A DNA stretch of 64,000 nt from the NCBI GenBank assembly GCA_963726125.1, contig CAVSBG010000012.1, forward strand, positions 130,997 through 194,996, given 5' to 3'. The position numbers and the translations under genes are program-made. Every line of letters begins with the position of its first letter. The stretch's first letter is position 1. The DNA comes from JAMXLO01 sp963726125 (GTDB taxonomy: Bacteria > Pseudomonadota > Alphaproteobacteria > Acetobacterales > Acetobacteraceae). The notes under the pieces were generated by a model. It saw only the letters and a list, made by a program, of their open reading frames with translations. It had not been told where the DNA came from and searched no databases. Shown piece after piece: positions 1 to 8,295 of the stretch.

Positions 1-486
1 TTTCGCGTGCTCGGCGCACACGACATTCTGGCCGAAGCCATTGGCCCCGCCGGGCTGCTGTCGAGGACCGCACCCGATGCGCGGGCGATGGCCGACATCC
101 AGCGCGGTGTTGAGGTGGCGCGTGCCCTGGGTGCGGTGGATGTCGGCCAGGGCTGCGTGGTGCAACAGGGGATCGTGCTCGCGGTGGAGGCCGCGGAGGG
201 CACTGATGCGATGCTGGCCCGCTGCGCCGGTTTGACGTGGCCTGGGCCGGGCGGCGTGTTGGTGAAGCTGGTCAAGCCGGGGCAGGATCGTCGGACCGAC
301 CTGCCGACCATCGGGCCCGACACAATCCGTGGCGCGATCGCCGCGGGCCTGCGGGGGGTTGCCTTTGAGGCCGGAGGCACCATCCTTGCGCAGCGCGATG
401 AAGCGATCGCCGCGGCGGACGCGGCTGGGCTTTTTCTGCTGGGGCTTGATCCGGACGCCGTGTCCGAGAGGGGAGAGAACACATGA
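1..486 (+). CDS. lpxI: UDP-2,3-diacylglucosamine pyrophosphatase LpxI, C-terminal part
   Basis: This is the 3' part of the gene; the first codons lie left of the window. LpxI hydrolyses UDP-2,3-diacylglucosamine to lipid X and UMP in lipid A synthesis. The visible 161 codons carry the family signature at about codons 92-106, KPGQDRRTDLPTIGP, followed by a Gly/Ala-rich region with GVAFEAGGT and a closing IAAADAAGLF helix. These are typical of the LpxI (DUF1009) family and absent from LpxH or LpxG. In related bacteria lpxI ends the lpxD-fabZ-lpxA-lpxI cluster, so those genes probably lie just upstream (inference). The stop overlaps the start of the glyoxalase gene in an ATGA, which suggests translational coupling. 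Confidence 0.9.
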   Translation, partial: FRVLGAHDILAEAIGPAGLLSRTAPDARAMADIQRGVEVARALGAVDVGQGCVVQQGIVLAVEAAEGTDAMLARCAGLTWPGPGGVLVKLVKPGQDRRTDLPTIGPDTIRGAIAAGLRGVAFEAGGTILAQRDEAIAAADAAGLFLLGLDPDAVSERGENT

Positions 487-869
487 GCCGTTATCTTCAT
501 ACCATGCTGCGCGTTGGGAACCTGGACCGCAGCGTCGATTTCTATTCGAAGGCATTCGGCATGAAGGAGATACGCCGCAACGACGTGCCCGACGGGAAAT
601 ACACCCTGTCGTTCGTCGGCTACGGCGGCGAAGAGAGCAATACGGTGATTGAGTTCACCTACAACTACGGCGTGGAGAAATACGACCTCGGCAACCAGTT
701 CGGCCATTTGGCCATTGGCGTACCTGATGTCGCTGCTGCTTGCGAGATCGCCGCGAAGGCCGGAGGCACAATCACGCGTCCCGCGGGGCCGGTGAAGTTC
801 GGAACCACGATCATAGCGTTCGTTAAGGATCCGGACGGGTACATGATCGAACTGGTGCAGCGGCCGTAA
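483..869 (+). CDS. gloA: Lactoylglutathione lyase (glyoxalase I)
   Basis: A VOC-superfamily protein of 128 residues, the usual length of bacterial glyoxalase I, which isomerises the methylglyoxal-glutathione hemithioacetal to S-lactoylglutathione in the cytoplasm. Two beta-alpha-beta-beta-beta repeats are visible. The four expected metal ligands are present: His6 (YLHTMLRV), Glu57 (VIEFTYN), His75 (FGHLAIGV) and Glu123 (MIELVQ). The N-terminal R-x-x-x-LDRSVDFYSKAFGM stretch and the later KFGTTIIAFVKDPDGY stretch are also typical of GloA. The start codon overlaps the lpxI stop. The function is safer than for the two VOC proteins near 43-46 kb, because the full GloA pattern is retained. Confidence 0.93.
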   Translation: MSRYLHTMLRVGNLDRSVDFYSKAFGMKEIRRNDVPDGKYTLSFVGYGGEESNTVIEFTYNYGVEKYDLGNQFGHLAIGVPDVAAACEIAAKAGGTITRPAGPVKFGTTIIAFVKDPDGYMIELVQRP

Positions 870-875
870 TAGCAA

Positions 876-892
876 GCCGGGACACGCCCGGC
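876..892. terminator. Hairpin after gloA
   Basis: A perfect 6-bp stem (GCCGGG/CCCGGC) with a 5-base loop lies 7 bases after the gloA stop, between gloA and the convergent ruvX. There is no T-tract, so it may be a weak or factor-assisted terminator. Confidence 0.35.
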
Positions 893-993
893 CATGACGG
901 CGCTGGAGAGTCAATCCGCGTCCGGCGAGCGACGCGCCCGCGGCGAGGTCGGTTAGGCCCTCGCGCAGGCGCACCGCCCAGTCGGTAGACGGT

Positions 994-1455
994 TCAGCGG
1001 AGCAAGTCGAGCGCTCCCTGCAACAGCCATGCGGCCGCCATCCGATCAACCGCCTGACTGCGCTTGCGGCGGCTGACGTCGGCTTCCTCGATCAGGAACC
1101 GATTGACCGCCGCGGAGGACAATCGTTCATCCCACATCGTCGTTGGCAAATTGGTTGCCTCGGAAAGCGCTAGAGCCCAGTCGCGCGCCGCCTGCGCCGA
1201 TGGACCGAACGAGCCGTCCATCGACAGTGGCAGGCCGACAACCAGCCCGCCGGCACCCTCCTTGCGGGCAATTGCCGCGACATCCTTCGCGTTGTCGCGC
1301 AACTTGCCGCGCCTGATCGCGCAGTATGGAGAGGCGAGAGTCAGGGTCACGTCGGACAGTGCGATACCAATCGTGCGATGGCCCGGATCGATTCCGATCA
1401 GCCGTTTGTCCATCGCCAATGTCGCATGCAGGTCGGACAGGCTGAGCAAGACCAT
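994..1455 (-). CDS. ruvX: RuvX/YqgF-type putative pre-16S rRNA nuclease
   Basis: A 153-residue protein of the YqgF/RuvX RNase H-like family, implicated in 5' maturation of 16S rRNA. The characteristic N-terminal motif GIDPGHRTIGIALSD carries the first catalytic Asp. GLPLSMDGSFGPSAQ follows mid-protein, then WDERLSS, and a C-terminal VDRMAAAWLLQ with the last acidic residue. An in-frame extension to 1722 is open, but it runs into an Arg/Ser-rich composition and overlaps the lipoprotein gene. The ATG at 1455 gives MVLLSLSDLHATLAMDKRLIGIDPG, which matches the family length; a second Met just before KRLIGID is also possible. It is convergent with gloA. Confidence 0.88.
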   Translation of the reverse strand: MVLLSLSDLHATLAMDKRLIGIDPGHRTIGIALSDVTLTLASPYCAIRRGKLRDNAKDVAAIARKEGAGGLVVGLPLSMDGSFGPSAQAARDWALALSEATNLPTTMWDERLSSAAVNRFLIEEADVSRRKRSQAVDRMAAAWLLQGALDLLR

Positions 1456-1565
1456 GCGGTCATTATGAATGCGGCAGATCGAGCGCGCCACGCCGGCGGT
1501 GGGGCCGAACTTGCTGCCCCCCGCCTGCGTTAGCGCAATCAGACCCCGACCAACGCACGCGCTCG

Positions 1566-1961
1566 TCAGTGAGTTTGCGAGCCCTGTGCTGCCTGCAGGC
1601 TCTGGTCGTTGAGCCGATCGACCTCCGCGTTCTGCGACGTGTCGGAGCCCCGGCGATAGCGCGACGACGTGGTGGTCGCTGTACCGCCAGGTGTCGGCAC
1701 GCGCGTATCGGGATTGGTCCATGGCGGCTTCCCAAGGTTGACCTGGCTCGGCTTGGTCGCAGCACCAGTGACCGCGCCGGCGCCTCCGCCAACCAACGCG
1801 CCTACTGCCATGCCGGGCGGACCGGCGAGGGCGCCGACGGCTGCGCCGGTCGCCGCACCTGCCGCAGCACCGCCCGTCGTACGCTCCTGCGGGTTGTTGC
1901 CACAGGCCGCCAATAATCCAGCGAGCCCAAGAAGGGCCACGAGACTCGATCGATGTTTCAT
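1566..1961 (-). CDS. Small glycine-zipper lipoprotein, function unknown
   Basis: A 131-residue predicted outer-membrane or periplasmic lipoprotein. The N-terminus is MKHRSSLVALLGLAGLLAAC, a lipoprotein signal with lipobox LAAC and lipidated Cys at residue 20. It is followed by a glycine-zipper stretch (about residues 27-65), which may insert into or lie on a membrane, and a polar Thr/Ser/Arg-rich tail ending in Gln-rich sequence. The ATG at 1961 is chosen because it starts the signal peptide; the open frame continues upstream to 2222 without protein-like composition. A similar glycine-zipper lipoprotein, with an extra peptidoglycan-binding domain, lies at 58.7 kb. No enzymatic motif is visible. 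Confidence 0.75.
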   Translation of the reverse strand: MKHRSSLVALLGLAGLLAACGNNPQERTTGGAAAGAATGAAVGALAGPPGMAVGALVGGGAGAVTGAATKPSQVNLGKPPWTNPDTRVPTPGGTATTTSSRYRRGSDTSQNAEVDRLNDQSLQAAQGSQTH

Positions 1962-2286
1962 GTCGGATGTCCTGATTTCGATTAGCGGTTGTGCAACGGT
2001 CCGCAGCCGGCGCGGTTGCGCCAATAGGTCACGGCGCGCGCAACTGTTACATCTCGGGGTTTCGGTGGGCCGCGGATCTTCTCTTGTTGGGAGGCTCTCT
2101 TTGCGCTGACCGATACCGCCGTGATCCTGATCGATGCGCCGACCGCCAGCCTTTAGCCGCGCATCGCCGCGCGATGCATCCACCAACGATGCGTTACCGT
2201 TGGTCAATCGCGTCCTGTACACAACCTGACGATTGACGCCTGCTCCGTCGCACCAGCATCATCCATGCGGGTTGGGGAGACACGGT
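1962..2286. other. Divergent intergenic region, 325 bp
   Basis: This region lies between the divergently transcribed lipoprotein and binding-protein genes and must hold both promoters. It has no open frame with protein-like composition and no obvious repeat or RNA. The only clear signal is the GGGGAG ribosome-binding sequence just before the ATG at 2287. Confidence 0.5.
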
Positions 2287-3861
2287 ATGTCGGGTGGGTT
2301 CAAGTCGGTGGTCCTGTTGGCGGGCGTGGCCGCCGTGGCATTGTCCGGCACGGCGCGGGCAGACAAGTTCCAATGCGGGAAAATGGGCGGCGACATCACC
2401 TACGGTCTGGAGGCGAACGTCGCCAGCCTTGACATGCAGGCGAACAGTGCGGCCTCAACGCGCGATATCGCGATGAATACCTATGAGACGCTGGTGACTC
2501 GCGACGAGAACATGAAGCCGCTGCTTCAGCTCGCGCAATCGGTGGATGCCAGTCCGGACTCCAAGGTCTACACGTTCAAGCTGCGCGACGGCGTGCACTT
2601 CCACAACGGGAAGCTGTTCACCTCCGCCGATGCCCGGGCCTCATTCGAGCGCTATGCCCGCGTGGGTATCGACCGCTCCATCCTGACGCCGGTTGACCAC
2701 TACGACACGCCCGATGCCAGCACCTTTGTCATCACGCTGAAGGACCCGCGGCCCGGCTTCATTGAGGCCATGTCATCGATCACCGTGCCGATCATCATCA
2801 TCCCGGAGGAGAACAAGGACGCGCCGCCACAGCAGCTGCCATCGGTGGGAACCGGGCCGTGGCAACTCGATCAGTTTGTCGCCGACAGCTACGTGAAGCT
2901 GAAACGCTTCGCCGGATACACACCGGATCCGCGCTACGATGACATCAGCGGCTTTGGTGGCTACAAGGTGGCATGCCTCGACACCGTGACATTCCGCATG
3001 GTGCCGGAGCCGGGTGCGCGCGTCGCCGGTTTGCAGACCGGCGAGCTCCAGGGCGTTGAAGACGTACCGACGACAGCGCAGAAACGCATCGCCGCGGACA
3101 AGAACATCCACCTGCTCAAACTTGAGAACTTCTGGCTGAATGTCCTCTATGGCAACTGGTCGGCGCCGCCCACCAACAATCTGAAATTTCGCCAGGCCGT
3201 GCTGGCAGGGCTGGATTTTGACGAGATCATGGAAGCCGCCAGCGATGGCGACTTCAAGCACAACCCGTCCTTCCAATACCCCGGCACCAATTACTACACC
3301 GAGGTCGGCAAAGAGCTCCTCGATCAGCACAATCCCGAGAAGGCCAAGCAGCTCTTGAAGGAAGCCGGCTACAACGGCGAGAAGGTGGTGCTGCTGACCA
3401 ACAAGGACTATCCTAGCCTTTACAACACGGCCCTTGTGACGTCGCAGCAGATGAAGGCCATCGGCATCAACGCCGAGCTGTTGGTGTTGGACTGGCCGAC
3501 CGCATTGCAGAAGTCCATGAAGGGCACGCCTGATTGGAACTTCTTCTTCACCGGCTGGATCACTTACGTCGCGGTTGGCGGCGTGCAGACACTGCGGCCG
3601 ATGGCGGAGCCGACCCCTGTCTATACGCCGCCCGGCGGCAAGACCGACCCCGAATTTATGAAGGCGTTCGAGACCGTGGCAAATGGGCCAACGCTGGAAG
3701 CGCGACAGGCCGCCTTCGTGCAGGCGCAGAGAATTGCCCTGGACGATGTGATGGTGGTGCCGATGGGTGTGATGCCGAAGGTGCAGGCCGTGCGCGCCAA
3801 CGTCGAGCACTTCGTGCCATTCTACAATCCGCGCATGTACAATGTCTGGTTGAACAAATGA
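2287..3861 (+). CDS. ABC transporter substrate-binding protein, family 5 (peptide/nickel/opine type)
   Basis: A 524-residue periplasmic solute-binding protein of the DppA/OppA family (SBP_bac_5). A Sec signal peptide (residues about 1-26, with cleavage after GTARA) precedes the mature protein. Typical blocks are visible: the early GGDITYGLEANVASLDMQ, a central VYTFKLRDGVHFHNG, and NLKFRQAVLAGLDFDEI. The ATG at 2287 has GGGGAG at good spacing; an in-frame start at 2233 would extend the signal unnaturally. It overlaps the downstream FAD enzyme by 4 bases. No permease or ATPase genes for this binding protein lie nearby, so its membrane partners must be elsewhere or missing. The ligand is unknown; the neighbours suggest an amino-acid-like or opine-like nitrogen compound (inference). 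Confidence 0.85.
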   Translation: MSGGFKSVVLLAGVAAVALSGTARADKFQCGKMGGDITYGLEANVASLDMQANSAASTRDIAMNTYETLVTRDENMKPLLQLAQSVDASPDSKVYTFKLRDGVHFHNGKLFTSADARASFERYARVGIDRSILTPVDHYDTPDASTFVITLKDPRPGFIEAMSSITVPIIIIPEENKDAPPQQLPSVGTGPWQLDQFVADSYVKLKRFAGYTPDPRYDDISGFGGYKVACLDTVTFRMVPEPGARVAGLQTGELQGVEDVPTTAQKRIAADKNIHLLKLENFWLNVLYGNWSAPPTNNLKFRQAVLAGLDFDEIMEAASDGDFKHNPSFQYPGTNYYTEVGKELLDQHNPEKAKQLLKEAGYNGEKVVLLTNKDYPSLYNTALVTSQQMKAIGINAELLVLDWPTALQKSMKGTPDWNFFFTGWITYVAVGGVQTLRPMAEPTPVYTPPGGKTDPEFMKAFETVANGPTLEARQAAFVQAQRIALDDVMVVPMGVMPKVQAVRANVEHFVPFYNPRMYNVWLNK

Positions 3862-4961
3862 CCCTACGTATCGTCGTCATTGGTGCCGGCGTCATGGGTG
3901 CCTCGGTCGCCTATCGTGCCGCACTGGCCGGAGCATCCGTGACAGTCCTGGAGGCAGGTCGTCTCGGCGGTGGCACATCCGGTTGCAGCTTCGCGTGGAC
4001 CAATTCCAACGAGAAGACACCACGCAGCTATTATGAGCTGAACCTTGCCGGCATGCGGGCTCATGCGGCCCTGGCCGAGGAATTCGGTGGAACGCCGTGG
4101 TGGCACGGCGGCGGCTGCGTGGAATGGGAGGCTCCCGCCGATCGCGCGGTTCTGGAAACAAAGATCGAACGCCTGCAAGCGTGGGGCTATGCAGCCGAAT
4201 GGATCACGCCGAAGCAGTTGCTGGAGTTGGAACCGGACATAGACCCCGCCCAGACCGGCGACGGACCGATCGCTTACTATCGCGACGAGGGATGGCTCGA
4301 TCCCGTCGTCTATATTGGTGCCATGCTCGGCGCTGCGCGATCGCACGGTGCGACGGTGTTCCAGGATACGCGCGTCGTGGAAACGATCGTTGCGGGTGGC
4401 CGCATGACCGGCGTGAAGACCGCGAATGGCCAGGTTTTCGAGGCCGATGCCGTGGTGAACTGCGCGGGACGCTGGGCAAATGATCCAGTGGCGGATGCCG
4501 GGCTGCACCTGCCGCTCGCACCGACCGTCGGATTGTTAGGGTTCACGCCACCGGTGGCAGCGCGCGTTGGACGCATTATCCGGTCTCCCGGGGTCCATGC
4601 CCGACCCGACGGCGCAGGCCGCCTCGTGTGCATCGATCCGGCCGAGGAGGTGCCCCCGTTCGATCCGCACCCGAGTGCTTCCCTGCCACAAGGAGCAGAG
4701 CTGATGCGACGGCTCCGGCGGCTGCTGCCGGTGGTGGGCGACGTGCAGGTCGAGGCGCTTCGAATGGCCATCCGCCCGATCCCGGCTGACTCCTATTCCG
4801 CCGTCGGCCCGATTCCGCGAGTGGACGGCTATTACGTCGCCATCACCCATAGTGCCGTCACGATGTCGCCATTTCTCGGTGCGATGGTTGCAGACGAGAT
4901 CATTCACGGTCGCCAGTGCGCGCTGTTGGCGGACTTCCGACCGGCGCGGTTCTACAACTGA
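3858..4961 (+). CDS. FAD-dependent oxidoreductase of the D-amino acid oxidase (DAO) family
   Basis: A 367-residue flavoenzyme. The N-terminus MTLRIVVIGAGVMGASVAY is a Rossmann GxGxxG motif with the FAD-binding Glu in VTVLEAG. A second dinucleotide-associated motif, VVNCAGRWAND, is at about residues 197-207, and the C-terminal block with RPIPADSYSAVGPIP and YYVAITHSAVTMSP is typical of DAO-family amine oxidases such as sarcosine, glycine or opine oxidases. Its start overlaps the binding-protein stop (ATGA), and the dioxygenase gene begins 17 bases downstream, so the three form one probable operon. Substrate specificity cannot be read from sequence; oxidation of a secondary amine or D-amino acid taken up by the adjacent binding protein is inference. 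Confidence 0.8.
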   Translation: MTLRIVVIGAGVMGASVAYRAALAGASVTVLEAGRLGGGTSGCSFAWTNSNEKTPRSYYELNLAGMRAHAALAEEFGGTPWWHGGGCVEWEAPADRAVLETKIERLQAWGYAAEWITPKQLLELEPDIDPAQTGDGPIAYYRDEGWLDPVVYIGAMLGAARSHGATVFQDTRVVETIVAGGRMTGVKTANGQVFEADAVVNCAGRWANDPVADAGLHLPLAPTVGLLGFTPPVAARVGRIIRSPGVHARPDGAGRLVCIDPAEEVPPFDPHPSASLPQGAELMRRLRRLLPVVGDVQVEALRMAIRPIPADSYSAVGPIPRVDGYYVAITHSAVTMSPFLGAMVADEIIHGRQCALLADFRPARFYN

Positions 4962-4978
4962 GAGTGCGGGGGACCCCT

Positions 4979-6043
4979 ATGAGCGATTTGCAGGAACGCG
5001 GCGCATGGACCGGCAGCACCATCGACTATCGGACCGATGGACTGCATACCCTTGCCACCGACGAAGTGGCGGAGATTGACGCGGCGCTCGATCACCTCCA
5101 CGGCCTCGGCGACCTGGACTTCCCGCAAATAACCGCAGCGACATTCCCCCTTCCGACGCTCGGTGGGTTCCTTCGCGGCCTGCGCGACGAGCTGCGCTTT
5201 GGCCGCGGCTTCGTTCTGCTGCGCGGCATTGCTCGTGAGCGCTATTCCACCGATGACATGGCGCGGATTTACTTCGGGCTCGGCGCGTATATCGGGACGC
5301 CATTGCCGCAATCGTGGCAGGGCGAACTGCTTGGCCATGTCATCGACGTGAGCGACGTCGAGCCGGGCGCACGCGGCTACCACAAAGGCGGTGGACAGCG
5401 GTTCCATACCAACTCCTGTGACGTGGTCTCGTTGATGTGCCTGCAAGCAGCGAAGACCGGTGGCGCCAGCCGCATCTGCAGTTCCATCGCGGTGCACCGG
5501 AGGCTGCAACGCGAGCGGCCAGACCTGCTTCAGGTGCTGTACGACGGGTTCGTCTTCCGTCGGCGCGAGGTGGATGCGGAACATGGCAGCGGTGTGCTGG
5601 TCCGGCGCATTTCGGTGTTCACCCGGACCGAAGACGAAATCTCCGTATTTCTGTCCGGCGACTACCCCAACCGCGCGGTTCAGGCAGGCGATGCGGTGAT
5701 GTCACCGTTGCAGCGCGAGGCGCTCGATGCGGTGCAGCGCATCGCGGCGTCCCCCGATACCTACCTCGACATGAGCATTGGCGAAGGGGACATCCAGTTC
5801 CTGAACAACCGCCTGCTGCTGCACGGCCGCACCGACTACGAGGACCACCCTGAGATCACCCGGCGACGGCACTTGATGCGTTTGTGGCTCAAGGTGCCCG
5901 GCTGGCCGGCGCAACCCAAGGGCCAGGCGATGCATACCGCGGAAGATCACCCGCTATGGTTGCGGCAGCGGACGCCATACATGGAGGTGCCGTCGCGTTA
6001 CCTGTCGGAGATCACTCAACGACAGGTTGAACTGGCGAATTGA
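4979..6043 (+). CDS. TauD/TfdA-like Fe(II)/2-oxoglutarate dioxygenase
   Basis: A 354-residue protein of the TauD/TfdA fold. The facial-triad region is FHTNSCDVVSLMCL, with His143 and the distal His282 in LLLHGRTDYED, and a candidate 2-oxoglutarate-binding Arg in RRRHLMRLWL. The position that is normally Asp (H-x-D) is Asn145 here, with Asp148 three residues later. Either the ligand set is altered or Asp148 substitutes, so activity is uncertain. The start at 4979 follows a GGGG ribosome-binding stretch; the frame extends upstream into the FAD gene. It is third in the operon with the binding protein and FAD oxidase, which points to oxidative breakdown of an imported compound. The product is probably cytoplasmic. 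Confidence 0.75.
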   Translation: MSDLQERGAWTGSTIDYRTDGLHTLATDEVAEIDAALDHLHGLGDLDFPQITAATFPLPTLGGFLRGLRDELRFGRGFVLLRGIARERYSTDDMARIYFGLGAYIGTPLPQSWQGELLGHVIDVSDVEPGARGYHKGGGQRFHTNSCDVVSLMCLQAAKTGGASRICSSIAVHRRLQRERPDLLQVLYDGFVFRRREVDAEHGSGVLVRRISVFTRTEDEISVFLSGDYPNRAVQAGDAVMSPLQREALDAVQRIAASPDTYLDMSIGEGDIQFLNNRLLLHGRTDYEDHPEITRRRHLMRLWLKVPGWPAQPKGQAMHTAEDHPLWLRQRTPYMEVPSRYLSEITQRQVELAN

Positions 6044-6169
6044 AACATTGCGGGGAAATAACGCCGTAGCAATCGTACCCGCAGACGGATAAACGATATG
6101 TAAAGATTAGCAGGGTAGTTTCCCTGCGCCGCGTCCAGGAATGCCAGCCTCTTACCTGATCGAGTTTGC

Positions 6170-7747
6170 ATGAGTGATTCCGATGTCCGGGTGATCCGCC
6201 CGGCACCGTCCGTCGTCCGGGCCGCGGTGACCGCGATCAGCGTTCTGTTGTTGCTCACCGCGCTTGGCATCGTGCTGTTCGTCATGATGCGCACGCCGCT
6301 GAAGGACGATATAGCCTGGCTGCTCTATGTTGCGCACCGTTGGCTGGCTGGTCGTGAACTCTATGTCGATGTGGTGGAGGTCAATCCGCCATTGATCGTT
6401 TGGATCTCGGCCATTCCAATCCAGCTCGGCAGAGTGCTGGGTATCGACGGCCAGTACACCGCCATGCCGTTCTTTATAGCGATCGTGCTGGGATGCGCCT
6501 GGTGGACCGCATCGCTGCTCCAGGGTGCCGGCAAGCTGTTCGAGGATCGCATCCCGGTCTTTGCTGCCATCGGCACCGTGTTGCTGGTGGTGCCGGCCGG
6601 CGATTTGGGTCAGCGCGAGCATTTACTGGTCGCGGCTATCCTGCCTTATCTCGCACTGTTTGCCCGCTCGCTCGACGGCAACAGGCCCGCCCTGCGCGAT
6701 GCGGTGCTAGCCGGGATACTGGCCGGCCTTGGCTGTGCGCTGAAGCCTCGTTACGCCGGTGTGTTTGTAGTGCTGGAAGGGCTGGCACTGCTTCGCGGCC
6801 TGCCATTGTTTCGTGCGAAATCACTCGCCGCTGGTGCCACATTGCTGGCCTACGCCATTCTGGTCGCGATATTCTGTCCCGCGTATCTACGCCGTGCGGT
6901 GCCGCTGGCATTGGCGCTTTACGCCGCGACGGATGTGTCACTCTGGCAACAGTTCATCGACACCACCCGCCTGCTGTTCGGTGAAGCCGTGGCGTTGGTC
7001 CTGTGGTGGAGCCGCCGCCGCCGGATGCCTGAGAGCAACCTGATGCTGACCCTTGTCGTGTTCGCGATCACCAGCACGGTGATCTGCTTCATCGACGGCA
7101 AGGACTGGTTCTATCACCGGCTGCCCGCAACCATTGCGACCATCCTGGCCCTGATCTGCTGGGCCTCTTCGGCAATGACGCACCGGCTCCCGACGGAGCG
7201 CGGCAGCTATCTGCGTGCGGTACTGGGCGGCATTGCCTTCGTGGTGTTCCTGGTCGGTGCATTCCAACGCCTCGAGCCGCAGGTCGTCCTTGCGATGGAG
7301 CCGCAGCAGGACACCACAGCCAAGCTCGAGAGGATCATCCGCAAGCACAAGGCACGGACCTACATCGCCTTCTCAGAATGGATCGCGTTGGGCTTTCCCG
7401 TCGTCAACAACACCGGCGTCGCCTGGGCGTCGCGCTTCGATTCGATGTGGGCATTGAAGGGCGAACTCTGGCGCGTCCGGTTCGACCCGGCCGCGGCCAG
7501 GGAATGGCCGATACGGCACTGGGTTGCGCAGGACTTCATCGCGGGGTGTCCCGACATCGCCGTGGTCGATACGCGGGCCGGCGTGCCAAACTATGTTGGT
7601 ATACTCAGCAGCTCCGATCCGGCGTTCGCGCGTGCCTGGTCGCACTATCGACGGATCGCAGCTTTCGACGGCTTGGTCGTTTATCGCCATACGGCCGCCG
7701 GTTGTTCCGACCGGCGCATGGCGGCCGTCGTGCCGCCAGCCGGATAG
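6170..7747 (+). CDS. Polytopic membrane protein, GT-C glycosyltransferase-like
   Basis: A 525-residue integral membrane protein with about ten hydrophobic helices between residues 17 and 365 and a soluble C-terminal domain (about 380-525). The first loop has an acidic pair, Asp46-Asp47 (PLKDDIAWL), followed by GRELYVDVVEVNPP. This resembles the first-loop pattern of GT-C fold polyprenyl-phosphate-dependent glycosyltransferases (PMT/ArnT type), in which a loop acidic residue is catalytic. Family assignment rests on that pattern and topology only. It stands alone: 126 bp separate it from the dioxygenase gene, and its stop directly abuts the convergent ahpD stop. Acceptor and sugar are unknown. 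Confidence 0.55.
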   Translation: MSDSDVRVIRPAPSVVRAAVTAISVLLLLTALGIVLFVMMRTPLKDDIAWLLYVAHRWLAGRELYVDVVEVNPPLIVWISAIPIQLGRVLGIDGQYTAMPFFIAIVLGCAWWTASLLQGAGKLFEDRIPVFAAIGTVLLVVPAGDLGQREHLLVAAILPYLALFARSLDGNRPALRDAVLAGILAGLGCALKPRYAGVFVVLEGLALLRGLPLFRAKSLAAGATLLAYAILVAIFCPAYLRRAVPLALALYAATDVSLWQQFIDTTRLLFGEAVALVLWWSRRRRMPESNLMLTLVVFAITSTVICFIDGKDWFYHRLPATIATILALICWASSAMTHRLPTERGSYLRAVLGGIAFVVFLVGAFQRLEPQVVLAMEPQQDTTAKLERIIRKHKARTYIAFSEWIALGFPVVNNTGVAWASRFDSMWALKGELWRVRFDPAAAREWPIRHWVAQDFIAGCPDIAVVDTRAGVPNYVGILSSSDPAFARAWSHYRRIAAFDGLVVYRHTAAGCSDRRMAAVVPPAG

Positions 7748-8281
7748 TTACGCCGCCGCCGCGGCGGCCTCGCCATCGAGCGCTGCAGCAGCCGCATGGA
7801 CAACCGAAGCGATCCGTACTGCCGCCTGCACCTGCTCCGCCGTCAGGCCGTGCTGTCGCACTGCCCGTTCGTGGCTCTCCATGCACATGCCGCAGCCGTT
7901 CACCGCGGAAACGGCCAACGACCACAGCTCGAATGTCGCCTTGTCGACGCCGGGCCGCGCCATGACGTTCATCCGCAGCCGCGCGGGCATGTTGGGGTAG
8001 TCGCCGCCGACCAGGTGCGTGAACCGATAATAGACGTTGTTCATCGCCATGATCGTGGCCGCAGCTTTCGCTGCCTCCAGCGCTTCGGAAGGGAGCTGGG
8101 GTGCGAACTCGCCCATGATCGCCGCTGTCACCGTCGCGTTGCGTGAAGCGAGCGCCGCGGCGATGAATGTCCCGGCGCGTTGCTCGATAGTCAGGCTCGG
8201 CTCGCCCGCAAGCGAGCCGAGGTTCAGCCGGATGTCCTTGGCATAGTCGGGCAACCGGCTCTTCAGTGTTTCAATTGACAC
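7748..8281 (-). CDS. ahpD: Alkyl hydroperoxide reductase subunit AhpD
   Basis: A 177-residue AhpD-type reductase that passes electrons to AhpC. The CxxC active site is Cys130-Gly-Met-Cys133 in NGCGMCMESH, with the downstream His137. The spacing is identical to mycobacterial AhpD (C130, C133, H137). The start is a GTG at 8281 (VSIETLKSRLPDYAKD), the point where family homology begins; upstream in-frame sequence is non-homologous and overlaps ahpC. It is transcribed with ahpC, 14 bases behind it, and is convergent with the membrane protein gene with no gap between stops. The C-terminus is an alanine-rich run. It acts in the cytoplasm against organic and hydrogen peroxides. Confidence 0.93.
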   Translation of the reverse strand: MSIETLKSRLPDYAKDIRLNLGSLAGEPSLTIEQRAGTFIAAALASRNATVTAAIMGEFAPQLPSEALEAAKAAATIMAMNNVYYRFTHLVGGDYPNMPARLRMNVMARPGVDKATFELWSLAVSAVNGCGMCMESHERAVRQHGLTAEQVQAAVRIASVVHAAAAALDGEAAAAAA

Positions 8282-8295
8282 GATGTGGGACTCTC

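Noticed and set aside
1456..1722. 89-residue N-terminal extension of ruvX
   Set aside because: The sequence is low-complexity and overlaps the lipoprotein gene; the family begins near the ATG at 1455.
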